Below, piece by piece: positions 44,101 through 53,067 of a DNA stretch of 64,000 bases (within the stretch, counting starts at the first letter, position 1; each line of letters starts with the position of its first letter). The stretch spans positions 33,770-97,769 of the forward strand of contig NZ_AEWI01000020.1 in NCBI RefSeq assembly GCF_000191885.1. Direction: 5' to 3'. The notes beneath the pieces were generated by a model, which had not been told where the DNA came from, made no database searches, and worked only from the letters and a program-made list of their open reading frames with translations. Made by a program: the position numbers and the translations under genes. Origin of the DNA: Anaerophaga thermohalophila DSM 12881. Lineage in GTDB: Bacteria > Bacteroidota > Bacteroidia > Bacteroidales > Marinilabiliaceae.

Positions 44101-47100
44101 TTAGAAGCTAAGATTTACACCTAATGAAACAATTCTTGGCACAGGATATTCATTTACAGTTGCAGAGAAAGTACTTTTCTCCGGATCATATCCTTCGAAG
44201 TCTTTGTCAACAATAGAAAATACATTTTGTGCATTTAAATAAAAATAGATTTTTTGTATGCCAATGTCAGAAGTCAGTTTTTCCGGGACACTATAACCTA
44301 ACTGGAGGTTTTTAAGTTTTATAAAACTGATATCTTTTACCCAAAATGAAGATTGCTGCATGTCCCAGGGATTGTCCCAATACAAGATAGGCATATCGGC
44401 ATCTGGATTTTGTGGTGTCCAGGCATCTCTCCATCGTGTTGAAATCGTTCGGTTATCCCAATTCAGATTAGTGAAATTGTTCTGGTTATAAGCATGAACC
44501 CCGGCAATACCCTGGAAAAGCAGGTTTAAATCGAATCCTTTATACTGAAATGCAGCGCTTAATCCATAAGTCACTTTGGGAATGGTATTTCCAATATCCT
44601 GTTTGTCTTCGAACCCCAGTTTGCCGTCTTTATTTACATCCTCAAATTTTAGGTTTCCTGCAATAGGAGTGTAGCTGTTGTCATACATGTGCTGCGAAGC
44701 TTCTTCATCCGATTGATAGATTCCAACCGCTTTATAACCATACAGAGTTTGGTACGAATATCCCTCTCTGATAAGATAAAGCTGATCAGGAGAATCCCCT
44801 CCCCTAAACTTGGTTACCTCATTTTTAATGTAAGAAAAGTTTAAACCTATATTATACCCGAACTTGTTCCGGTTTATCGATCTGTTATCGTAATTAAAGA
44901 CAAACTCAAAACCGTTATTCTTCATTTCGCCAACATTTTCAAAAGGAGGCGTTAAATTTCCCATCAGAGATGGAATTGGCAGCTGAACAATAATGTCAGT
45001 AGTCTTTTTTCTAAAATAGTCAGCCTCAATACTTATCCTGTTCTTTAAAAATCCTAAATCAACACCAATATCAAGAGTTGTAGATGTTTCCCAGGTAATA
45101 TCTTCATCAATTAAAGCAGTTACTGCAGCACCTGGTGCAAAACTTCCGGCATAGCTGTAACTTAAATTATTATTCTGGTCAATAACTGTTAGGAACGGCC
45201 AGTACCCGGCAATATTTTCATTCCCTAATTGCCCCCAGGAAGCTCTCAGCTTTAAATTGGAGAACAGGTTCAATTCTTCAATAAATGTTTCGTCCCCAAG
45301 TCTCCATCCTGCGGAAAATCCGGGAAATATTCCCCATCTGTTTCCTTCTTTAAAACGCGAGGAACCATCAGCTCTTAAATTAGCTTCAAAAAGATATTTG
45401 CCGGCAAACGAATAATTTAAACGGCCAAAATAGGAAAACATTCGTAATCCGGTCATATTGCCTTCACCCTGAATACCTGATGTTCCGGCATCAACCTGTG
45501 TCAGTCCTTCTTTTGGTGGATCAGATCTTCTTGAGTAGGCTGTTTTTGTTTTTCTGTCTTCAAGTTGCATACCCAAGATTGCAGAGACATTATGAGCTTC
45601 AGCAAATGTCTTGTCAAAATTCAGGGTGGTAAATACATTGTTAGCCAAAGAATAACTATTATTTCGGCTAATTTCAATCCCTTCCCGGTTATAGTTTTTG
45701 GTCATCATTGGAATCCCCGAATCAGTATATCCTATAACGGTTTCATTAAAATTGTCGGTCAGAATCCAGTTTCCTGTGGAAGCAACGGTAGTTCTCCAGT
45801 TTAGAAAATCTGTGAATTTAATTTCTGCTGAAGCATTAATTGCAAGGAAGTTTTGTTCATCCGTTCTTTTACCATTGTTAGCATCAATTAAAGGGTTCCT
45901 GTTATCATAAAGGATATTTCCGTCATCATCAATTGCCTCAACCGCTCCGAATTTACCGTCACGCGTATAAGGTGCAGTATATGGAGTTACACCTGAAAGC
46001 ATCTCAAAAACCCGACCAAGAGAACCGTAAACCATGTCATTATATGGTTCGGTTGCAACTTTATGACCATAATTCAGACGTCCGCTTACCTTAAACCAAT
46101 CGTTTACATTTAACTCAAGGTTTGCCCGTATTCCATATTTTTCAGTTTTGGTATTCGGTACCATCCCCTCCTGATTCATATAATTGAATGACAAAAATGA
46201 TGTACTTCTTTCTGTACCTCCTCTTATTGACAGGTTATGTTCCTGGATGGGTGAATTTTCAAACAATACATCAAACCAATCGGTATTTGGATATTTATAT
46301 GAATCTGTCCCATTTTCAAAAGCAGTAATCATATTGTCGGGAAATAGCGGACTGGCTCCCTCATTTACCAAAGCCTGGTTTGTTAATCTCATATGCTCGG
46401 CGCTATTGGTCACCAAATCGTACCTTCTTCCCAATGATTGTATTCCATAATATGAATTAAGATTTACCTGCAGACGTTCTCCTGTGTTTCCCATTTTGGT
46501 AGTAATTAGAACAACACCGTTTGCAGCTTTTGAACCGTAAATTGCAGCACTCGCTGCATCTTTTAATACGGCAATACTTTCAATATCGTTTGGATTTATT
46601 TGATCGAATGAGCCTTCAATTCCATCGATTATAACCAAAGGATTGGCATTATTCAGCGTTCCCCAGCCACGTACACGTAATTGTGCACCGTCACTACCAG
46701 GTTTTCCAGAGTTTTGACTTACCCACACACCGGTTACTTTACCGCTAAGTGCCTGAGATGCATTGGTAATTGGCCGGTTATCCACTTCTTCATCAAAAGT
46801 GACAGATGAAATTGCCCCGGTTAAATTTACTTTTTTCTGCACACCGTAACCTACTGCGACAACTTCATCAAGTCCAATAACTGCTTCTTGCATCACAACC
46901 GAAAAAGTAGTCCTTTCTTCAATGGGTACTTCCTGTGTCTGCATTCCCACAAAAGAAAAAACCAAAACATTCGCATCCTCAGGAACACTTAATGAAAAAT
47001 TTCCATCCATATCGGTTATGGTTCCCTGTGTTGTGCCTTTTACGAAAACCGTAACTCCGGGAATTGGTTCTCCCTGTTGATCAGTCACTTTACCGGTGAC

Positions 47101-47502
47101 GGTCTTCCCGGATTGCTGGAAGACTTCTGAAGATGCCTTTCCTCCCGACAAAATAATTTGATTGTCGACTACCTTGTAGGTGATATCACGTCCGGCGAAA
47201 AGATAATCAAGAACTTTAAAAATATTCTCGTCGGTAAATTTCACCGAAGCATTGAAGTTGATGTCAACCAGTTTTTCGTTGTAAAGAAAATAAAACCGGC
47301 TCTGGTTCTCAATTTCATCAAGCACTCTTTCGGCTTTGACATTTTCAAGGTCAATGGTGAGTTTTTTGATCTGCGCGTAGGAATTGGCTGCAAATATCTG
47401 CGACATCCCCACAAACATTAAGAATAATGTAATTCGCATGATACGAAGGGTTTTAGAGAAGACATTTCGGTCTCCCACTCCTGTCTTAGGAATTTTTTTC
47501 AT
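44101..47502 (-). CDS. SusC/RagA TonB-linked outer membrane protein with STN domain
   Basis: TonB-dependent glycan importer, 1133 aa. After a long signal (ending FAANSYAQ) comes a secretin/TonB short N-terminal (STN) domain (about 50-120, KLTIDLENVKAERVLDEIEN), then a carboxypeptidase-regulatory-like domain (TGKVTDQQGEPIPGVTVFVK), the plug (IYGSKAANGVVLITTK) and the barrel. The STN domain is the signature of transducers that speak to a FecR anti-sigma factor, and a FecR gene lies 148 bp upstream. This shows trans-envelope sigma control of the locus. Confidence 0.95.
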   Translation of the reverse strand: MKKIPKTGVGDRNVFSKTLRIMRITLFLMFVGMSQIFAANSYAQIKKLTIDLENVKAERVLDEIENQSRFYFLYNEKLVDINFNASVKFTDENIFKVLDYLFAGRDITYKVVDNQIILSGGKASSEVFQQSGKTVTGKVTDQQGEPIPGVTVFVKGTTQGTITDMDGNFSLSVPEDANVLVFSFVGMQTQEVPIEERTTFSVVMQEAVIGLDEVVAVGYGVQKKVNLTGAISSVTFDEEVDNRPITNASQALSGKVTGVWVSQNSGKPGSDGAQLRVRGWGTLNNANPLVIIDGIEGSFDQINPNDIESIAVLKDAASAAIYGSKAANGVVLITTKMGNTGERLQVNLNSYYGIQSLGRRYDLVTNSAEHMRLTNQALVNEGASPLFPDNMITAFENGTDSYKYPNTDWFDVLFENSPIQEHNLSIRGGTERSTSFLSFNYMNQEGMVPNTKTEKYGIRANLELNVNDWFKVSGRLNYGHKVATEPYNDMVYGSLGRVFEMLSGVTPYTAPYTRDGKFGAVEAIDDDGNILYDNRNPLIDANNGKRTDEQNFLAINASAEIKFTDFLNWRTTVASTGNWILTDNFNETVIGYTDSGIPMMTKNYNREGIEISRNNSYSLANNVFTTLNFDKTFAEAHNVSAILGMQLEDRKTKTAYSRRSDPPKEGLTQVDAGTSGIQGEGNMTGLRMFSYFGRLNYSFAGKYLFEANLRADGSSRFKEGNRWGIFPGFSAGWRLGDETFIEELNLFSNLKLRASWGQLGNENIAGYWPFLTVIDQNNNLSYSYAGSFAPGAAVTALIDEDITWETSTTLDIGVDLGFLKNRISIEADYFRKKTTDIIVQLPIPSLMGNLTPPFENVGEMKNNGFEFVFNYDNRSINRNKFGYNIGLNFSYIKNEVTKFRGGDSPDQLYLIREGYSYQTLYGYKAVGIYQSDEEASQHMYDNSYTPIAGNLKFEDVNKDGKLGFEDKQDIGNTIPKVTYGLSAAFQYKGFDLNLLFQGIAGVHAYNQNNFTNLNWDNRTISTRWRDAWTPQNPDADMPILYWDNPWDMQQSSFWVKDISFIKLKNLQLGYSVPEKLTSDIGIQKIYFYLNAQNVFSIVDKDFEGYDPEKSTFSATVNEYPVPRIVSLGVNLSF

Positions 47503-47532
47503 AGCTTTGTAATGATTTTAAGTCCAACATTA

Positions 47533-47564
47533 GGGGATGGGGAAGTTGCCGCTTCCTTGTCCCC
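47533..47564 (-). promoter_or_regulatory. Hairpin between FecR and SusC genes
   Basis: GGGGATGGGGAAG and CTTCC followed by CCCC form a GC-rich stem around TTGCCG. It lies 31 bp before the SusC start and may attenuate read-through from FecR. Confidence 0.45.
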
Positions 47565-47650
47565 TTCTTTCTTAGAAAAATTTTCTTACTGTAATGAATG
47601 ATCCTTTTAACTGCTGTTAAAATTTGAAGCCTTACTCATTTCTGTGTATT

Positions 47651-48676
47651 TTATTGATGACGAATAATCACTTTCTTCCTGGAAAAGTTACCCTTACTAT
47701 CTTGCTGATTATCTATTATTTTGTATTCAATAGGCGAGGTCATTTTCAGTAAACGTAATACATCTTCCAGTTTCTCATCCTCGAAAGTAGCCCGGAAGGT
47801 ATAATCAAAGAGGATGCTGTCTTCCACTACCACATCTACATTGAACCAGCGCGACAATTCTCTCGCCATCTGAGTCATATTTTCGCCTCTTAACATCAGT
47901 TTTCCATCGATCCAGGCAGAATATGGTTCCGGATCTACTTTTTTTCGGATTAGTTTTCGTTCATTATTATTGAAAAGCAGTAATTCACCGGGTTTCATTT
48001 CAAAAGTTTGCTCATAATTGTCGGGTATCAATTGCACTCTGCCCTCTTCCAGTACAACTTCCACAACTTCCTCATCAGGCCACATCTCTACGTTAAAACG
48101 GGTGCCAAGGACTTTCACTGCAGTTTTATTTCCACGAACGGTAAAAGGATTCAGCGAATCACTTTTCACATCGAGAAAAGCTTCCCCCCGCACATTTATG
48201 GTTCGTTCGTCAAAAGGAATTGAATAGGTTAATGCAGAACCACTGTTCAACCAGGTGACGGTACCATCGGGTAACCGGGTTTTTACACGCGATCCCAACG
48301 GAGCGGTAACCTCAACCACAGAAGGCCCCGCGACCTGCTCTTTACCGAAAAAGAACAATACAGAGCTTATAGCAAGCAACGGCAATAACAAAACAGCCGC
48401 GACACGGCTGTACCAGTTCAATGCTTTTTTGAGTTTGTTTTTACCGGATTCTTTCCCCTTTTCTGAGTTAATGAGAAAATGTATTCTGTAGAGAATAGGT
48501 GTAAGATCTTTATTTAATTCATCTTTCGAAACAGAATCCCAGTCTTTCTTCATCCGCCGTTTCAGACTGAGTTCATTAGCCTCCCCCCGAAACAGGTCGG
48601 CAAATTTCTTTTCTGTCGACTGGTCTCCCCTTCCGTTCAAATAATCTTCAAATATTTTTTGTTGTTCTTTATTCAT
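47651..48676 (-). CDS. FecR-family anti-sigma factor
   Basis: Inner-membrane anti-sigma regulator, 341 aa. The cytoplasmic part (about 1-85) holds the sigma factor, one helix crosses the membrane (WYSRVAAVLLLPLLAISSVL), and the periplasmic FecR domain (VTAPLGSRVKTRLPDGTVTW, then ERTINVRGEAFLDV) plus a C-terminal DUF4974-like domain meets the SusC STN domain. The start ATG is the last three bases of an R1 repeat. The presumed partner sigma gene is 4.4 kb away, beyond a restriction-modification block. Confidence 0.92.
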   Translation of the reverse strand: MNKEQQKIFEDYLNGRGDQSTEKKFADLFRGEANELSLKRRMKKDWDSVSKDELNKDLTPILYRIHFLINSEKGKESGKNKLKKALNWYSRVAAVLLLPLLAISSVLFFFGKEQVAGPSVVEVTAPLGSRVKTRLPDGTVTWLNSGSALTYSIPFDERTINVRGEAFLDVKSDSLNPFTVRGNKTAVKVLGTRFNVEMWPDEEVVEVVLEEGRVQLIPDNYEQTFEMKPGELLLFNNNERKLIRKKVDPEPYSAWIDGKLMLRGENMTQMARELSRWFNVDVVVEDSILFDYTFRATFEDEKLEDVLRLLKMTSPIEYKIIDNQQDSKGNFSRKKVIIRHQ

Positions 48677-48773
48677 CAGTATAAAATTAGTCTAAGTTAT
48701 TGGTCGAATGGAACTCGCATGATTGATTTTATACATCTTCTTTTGTGACTAACCTTGCCATGCCTGTTTCATC
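48674..48773 (-). repeat. R1 dispersed repeat, complete, supplying FecR start codon
   Basis: Runs on the minus strand from GATGAAACAGGCATGGCAAG to TATACTGATG. The final ATG is the FecR start. The 3' stem is CATTCG/CTGATG, with one mismatch and one wobble. Confidence 0.85.
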
Positions 48774-49258
48774 TTACATCTTATATCAAAAAATCTATTA
48801 AAACAATCTTTGTCATTCTCGTTCATCTGAAATAATTAATGGTCTCTGCCAGAATAGACCGTTAGATTTCTTGATGTGTTCTAATAGTAATACCCCGCAA
48901 AATGAAGAATCTCCCGAAAAAATTTACATTTTCCCCAATTATCGAGAATTTTTTGAATTGCAACTAAAAAAGTCGGTTTAGCGGTCTGACAAATGGAAAG
49001 TAAAATATACAGACGCTCAAGGTGTCGTATGATTTTTTAGGGTCAGGCATGGAATTCTTACATGAAACGAACAAATCAGGGATTGTCATAGCTTGTCCGT
49101 TCCTTCCCAGAGAATTTGAGGATTATTCAGAAATGAAGGTGCAAAAATCAATCATGCGAGTTCCATCAAGCCTTTAATGAAAATTTCGACTTTGCAGAAG
49201 ACTGGATTCTTTATCTGAAAGAGAATAATTCAAGCCTGAGTGTAGTGGGAACGCTTTC
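48774..49258. other. Intergenic stretch with possible gene debris
   Basis: No intact gene is supported. On the plus strand, 49053-49180 can be read as a 42-codon frame ending within an R1 scrap (49150-49170). Just after it, FDFAEDWILYLKENNSSL is followed by a stop near 49261. These could be debris of a gene cut by the restriction-modification insertion, but no family is recognised. Confidence 0.35.
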
Positions 49259-50140
49259 TTAATTCAGATTCAGCATTCTTATGTAATTAATATCGGGTTC
49301 TCTTGCCAAAAATAATTCAAGTTGACTTTTATGTTCAAAACCTGCTAATTTACTACGATACGTTGCAAAAACCTGTGGATTTTCAATTTCCAATTTTCGC
49401 TTTTTCGAAATGTTTAGATATTCTTGTTCCTTGTCAATTCCAAGAAACCTTCTGTTTGCCAAATTCGCAGCAATACCAGTTGTACTACTTCCGGTAAAGG
49501 GGTCTAAAATCCAATCATTCTTTTTCGTTGAAGCAAGAATAATGCGAGTAAGTAATGCTAATGGCTTTTGAGTTGGATGCTTTCCACAAGACTTTTCCCA
49601 AATAGATAATGCAGGTAAATGCCAAACATCTTTCATTTGTTTACCACCGTTAATTTGTTTCATTAACTCATAATTAAAATAATGCGTTTTGTTTCTATTC
49701 TTACGAGCCCACAGGATAAATTCCGTTGAATGTGTAAAATATTTGCATGATAAATTAGGAGGTGGGTTAGTTTTTGCCCAAGTAATACAATTAAGAATTT
49801 TAAAGTTTAATTCAGTTAGCATTTGTGCAACCGAAAAAATATTATGAAAAGTGCCACTAACCCATATTGTCCCATTTTCTGTAAGATGATTCCTACAGGC
49901 TTTTAACCAATTGTAATTAAACTCATTGTCCTTTTTAAAGCCATTCGACCTATCCCAGTCGCCTTTATTAACGCTGACCATTTTCCCATTTTGAACAGAA
50001 ATTCCGTCATTTGACAAAAAATAGGGAGGATCTGCAAAAATCATATCAAATTTAAAATCAAATTGCTTCAAAAGTTCAATGGCATCACCATGTAATAGGG
50101 TAAATAATTTATCCTGAGATTTAAAAAATGGAAGTATCAT
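49259..50140 (-). CDS. DpnA/M.DpnIIB-like DNA adenine methyltransferase
   Basis: N6-adenine DNA methyltransferase of the beta class, 293 aa, because the catalytic motif DPPY (37-40) precedes the AdoMet-binding motif DPFTGSSTTG (about 216-225). The stretch from FADPPYFLSNDGISVQNGKM through SVNKGDWDRSNGF, NPPPNLSCKYFTHSTEFILW and GKHPTQKP closely resembles DpnA of the DpnII system, which modifies GATC including single-stranded DNA. The start overlaps the stop of the 162-aa gene by 4 bp (ATGA), so the two are coupled. It is the last gene of the block. Confidence 0.9.
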   Translation of the reverse strand: MILPFFKSQDKLFTLLHGDAIELLKQFDFKFDMIFADPPYFLSNDGISVQNGKMVSVNKGDWDRSNGFKKDNEFNYNWLKACRNHLTENGTIWVSGTFHNIFSVAQMLTELNFKILNCITWAKTNPPPNLSCKYFTHSTEFILWARKNRNKTHYFNYELMKQINGGKQMKDVWHLPALSIWEKSCGKHPTQKPLALLTRIILASTKKNDWILDPFTGSSTTGIAANLANRRFLGIDKEQEYLNISKKRKLEIENPQVFATYRSKLAGFEHKSQLELFLAREPDINYIRMLNLN

Positions 50141-50625
50141 TTTAACTGTTCTTTTAATTCCTTAAATGCTTCCCATGACATTAAACGACCTTTGCCATTT
50201 GGATAATTGACATCTTCCTGCCCCCAAATCAATTTATATGCTTCTATTAATGTTTCAGAAGTAGCGCCAGTAGTAAAATCTAATTCAAGAATATCTTCCA
50301 AAAAATCATTTGGTTCTTCTCCATTAAAAGTTTTTTTAAGCAGTTTTATAAGTTTAATAGTTTTCTTCCTGTCTTCTTTTCCTTTTTCTTTAACATCCAT
50401 AATAATTTGCATGTGTGTAATCTGCCAAAGCAAGTTTTCAGATGGTTTAAAGACAAAAACCAAAAAGTCCTCTTTCATCGGTTGACTTAATCTGATCGCC
50501 TTCCCTCCAGGTTTTGTAATTACAATTTTATCACCATTTATCAAGGATTCTACTTCATACCCTCTATATGGTAAGCTAATTAATTCATTCGTATAAAATT
50601 TACCTAAGTCATTGTAATGATGCAA
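50137..50625 (-). CDS. Uncharacterised protein coupled to DpnA-like methyltransferase
   Basis: A 162-aa soluble protein with no recognised family. It begins HHYNDLGKFYTNELISLPYR and has a Lys-rich middle (KEKGKEDRKKTIKLIKLLKK). Its stop overlaps the methyltransferase start by 4 bp, indicating joint translation. It sits between the DpnII-type nuclease and the DpnA-type methylase, a place where the known DpnII operon has no gene. It could be an accessory, control or unrelated passenger protein. No nuclease motif (PD-ExK, HNH) was seen. Confidence 0.7.
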   Translation of the reverse strand: MHHYNDLGKFYTNELISLPYRGYEVESLINGDKIVITKPGGKAIRLSQPMKEDFLVFVFKPSENLLWQITHMQIIMDVKEKGKEDRKKTIKLIKLLKKTFNGEEPNDFLEDILELDFTTGATSETLIEAYKLIWGQEDVNYPNGKGRLMSWEAFKELKEQLK

Positions 50626-50643
50626 CTTATCATACTTTAATTG

Positions 50644-50733
50644 ATGGTAGATTCTTCGCTCCGCTCAGAATGACAGACTGTCTAATGTCATTCTGAGGAG
50701 GTAACGACGAAGAATCTGTTCCCTGTTTTTGGT
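50644..50733. repeat. R5 hairpin repeat, complete
   Basis: GATTCTTCGCTCCGCTCAGA and GACGAAGAATCTG form the arms, with ATTCTGAGGAGG before the second arm. It lies inside the restriction-modification block. Confidence 0.75.
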
Positions 50734-50754
50734 TTCTTTGATGATTAAAGGTTA

Positions 50755-50800
50755 ATTATACATGTTCTTTTGTGATAAACTTTGTCATGCTCGTTTCATC
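50755..50800 (-). repeat. R1 repeat, 5' half, in tandem
   Basis: On the minus strand it begins GATGAAACGAGCATGACAAAG immediately after the 3' end of the next R1 copy, sharing its GATG. This shows how copies join head to tail. Confidence 0.75.
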
Positions 50801-50896
50801 AGTATAAAACAAGTCTAAGTCATTGGCCTGATGGAACTCGCATGATTGAGATTTATACATGTTCTTTTGTGACAATTTTTGTCATGCTCGTTTCAT
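50797..50896 (-). repeat. R1 dispersed repeat, complete copy
   Basis: 100 bp with perfect inner stem TGACAA/TTGTCA and 3' stem CATCAG/CTGATG. It divides the restriction-modification block into two gene pairs. Confidence 0.85.
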
Positions 50897-50985
50897 TTGA
50901 AAAAATATTTTTACTGAATTTCTTATCTCAATTTTTTTCAAATCAATAACACGTTGATAAATATTTCTTTTTAACATTATGTTAT

Positions 50986-51840
50986 TCAAAATTCAATGAT
51001 ATGCTCATTTTTTATTTTTTCTATAAATAAGTTTAAATTAACTAAATTGTATATACTCGGAATAATTGAAAATGCTTCTTCCAACTTATTTTTTGCAGAT
51101 AGCCAACCTTGGCCATCCGTTATCCAAATAAACTCATATTTATTATATTGATTGATTTTGGAGGCAAGATCAGAGTATGAACGAGCTACTTCATTTAGTT
51201 TAGAACCACCACTATTGTAATAATTGGTCTCAATCAAATATGTTTTCTTCCGGGTTTTTATTACAAAATCAAATTTTTTCAAATCAACTCCCAAACTTGT
51301 AATATCAAGAAAAACAGCACTCTTGACTTCTTTTTTATAATATATATCGGCTCTGTCGAATTGCATAGCAACAGCTTTCGACATATTTTCACCACCTCTA
51401 TTCTTTCGAGCATTAGTATCCAAGCCGACCTCCACACCAAAAACATAATCTACAAGATTAGTGATTCTTTTATTCTGAAACATCTCTCCTAAACCTGTAT
51501 CGTTAATGAATTCATAAATCAATTCCGGTGTTTTAAAGTATGATTTCATTAAAACTATTTTCCCTTCTCTATTAATAGTTTTAGCTTTTTTATTGGTCCG
51601 AATTGCAATTAAAATATCTAAAACCTCAAATACTCCGGGATTTTCTATAAATAATTCTTCAACAGCACGTTTAATGTTCGTCTTACCAATCAAATAATTT
51701 AATTGATTCAGTTTAATTTCTATTTTTCTAACATTTTCATTTATCTTCTCAAAATCAGTAAAATAATCAAGCGTAGCATTAGTTTCACTTAATTGAGATA
51801 TAAACCTTTCAAATTTCCTTGACATATTCGAATTTTTCAA
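50986..51840 (-). CDS. DpnII-family type II restriction endonuclease (GATC)
   Basis: Restriction enzyme of the DpnII/MboI family, 284 aa, expected to cut unmethylated GATC. Diagnostic stretches are NLVDYVFGVEVGLDTNARKN, then KFDFVIKTRKKTYLIETNYY, then GGSKLNEVARSYSDLA and FIWITDGQGWLSAKN, which match DpnII closely and cover its catalytic region. The gene overlaps the Dam-type methylase by 32 bp, so both come from one message. Full length; no defect seen. Confidence 0.93.
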   Translation of the reverse strand: MKNSNMSRKFERFISQLSETNATLDYFTDFEKINENVRKIEIKLNQLNYLIGKTNIKRAVEELFIENPGVFEVLDILIAIRTNKKAKTINREGKIVLMKSYFKTPELIYEFINDTGLGEMFQNKRITNLVDYVFGVEVGLDTNARKNRGGENMSKAVAMQFDRADIYYKKEVKSAVFLDITSLGVDLKKFDFVIKTRKKTYLIETNYYNSGGSKLNEVARSYSDLASKINQYNKYEFIWITDGQGWLSAKNKLEEAFSIIPSIYNLVNLNLFIEKIKNEHIIEF

Positions 51841-52729
51841 CCACTTGGTTCGTTATTAGTAATTCAGTTAATTTCCCCCTCTTTGCGGGATTTGAATTAA
51901 CCATTCTTGATGCAAATACACGTTTAATATGAAAATTTTTATATAGATCATCAAAGAAATTATCATTTGGATCTTTCCCTTTAACATCCGAATTACTAAG
52001 TATAAAATCATAGCCAAGCATATCTACCTTTTTGCAAAATTCGGCTAAACGGATTTGTTCTTTGTCATTAAATGCTTGTCGTGAATACGAATTGAAACTG
52101 GATGTTTCACTTAACGGTTTATATGGCGGATCGAAATAAAATAATGTGTTTTGTGTAGCATAAGGCAACGTATCTTCAAAATCTCCAGTCAATATTTCTA
52201 CCTTTTGCAATAATTTGCTATCTGCAATAATAGTTTGTTCATCACAAATATTTGGATTAGCATATCTACCAAACGGAACATTAAAAAGACCTTTACGATT
52301 GACCCTATATAAGCCATTAAAACAAGTACGATTGAGAAAAATAAATAGAGATGTATTCTCTATATCATTAAGTGATTTTGTATTAAATAAAGCTCTTTTC
52401 TCAAGAAAAAAATCCTTTCTTTTTTCTTCATTTAAAGGCAAATATTCATTTTGAATGTTTTTTAACACATTAATTAATACGTCGGGACTTTCCTTTATTG
52501 TTCTGTATGCTCTGGTTAAATCCGGATTTAAGTCGTTTATCACAGCTTTAGTAATATTTGGGTATTCCTGCAATATCCAGAATAAAATTGCACCACCTCC
52601 AACAAATGGTTCAATATATGTTAAGTCTTTTTGCTGATTTAAATTTTGGGGTATTGTCACTTTAATGCTATCGATTAATTGGGTTTTCCCCCCGACCCAT
52701 TTCACAAATGGTTTCGCTTTTATTTTCAT
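51809..52729 (-). CDS. Dam/M.DpnIIA-type GATC adenine methyltransferase
   Basis: N6-adenine methyltransferase of the alpha class, 306 aa. FVKWVGGKTQLI holds the AdoMet-binding start, YIEPFVGGGAILFWIL follows, RVNRKGLFNVPFGRY lies in the target-recognition part, and DPPYKPLSETSSFNSY carries the catalytic DPPY. This is the Dam/DpnM pattern with GATC specificity. It is the first gene of the block and protects host DNA from the overlapping nuclease. AT-rich composition differs from the glycan genes around it and fits horizontal transfer. Confidence 0.94.
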   Translation of the reverse strand: MKIKAKPFVKWVGGKTQLIDSIKVTIPQNLNQQKDLTYIEPFVGGGAILFWILQEYPNITKAVINDLNPDLTRAYRTIKESPDVLINVLKNIQNEYLPLNEEKRKDFFLEKRALFNTKSLNDIENTSLFIFLNRTCFNGLYRVNRKGLFNVPFGRYANPNICDEQTIIADSKLLQKVEILTGDFEDTLPYATQNTLFYFDPPYKPLSETSSFNSYSRQAFNDKEQIRLAEFCKKVDMLGYDFILSNSDVKGKDPNDNFFDDLYKNFHIKRVFASRMVNSNPAKRGKLTELLITNQVVEKFEYVKEI

Positions 52730-53067
52730 AGAAGTAACTTACTTTTTGACAATCCAACGATCTCCAACGCTTTTCAAGCCGAAAGTTTTGCATCCTCATC
52801 TAATTAAGCTGCAACTATCATTGAAAAGCGTACTCTTGCAAATCAACGTTATCCAGTATCTTGAATTGAATCGTTCTCACAAATATTTGTTTTCTCAAAA
52901 ATACAAAATCATAATCTCAAACCGCCATTTGGCAAGATGTTTTTTTTTTGCCGAACCGGGTAGCATACCACCACCAAAGTTCCCTACCCCAAGAAAAAAA
53001 TTTTTCCTCCGGCATGCGGAAGAGTAAATCTTAACCTGAATAAAGGAATGTCTCTGATGTCTTTAGG
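52730..53067. other. Sigma-to-insertion junction region
   Basis: No gene is supported. On the minus strand just after the sigma stop (about 52950-53020) there is TTTTTTTCTTGGGGTAGGG and a small GGGTAG/CTACCC inverted repeat. Poly-T/GGGTAGGG sequence of this kind commonly lies between ECF sigma and FecR genes in Bacteroidota (from recall), supporting the idea that FecR once followed directly. Confidence 0.4.
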
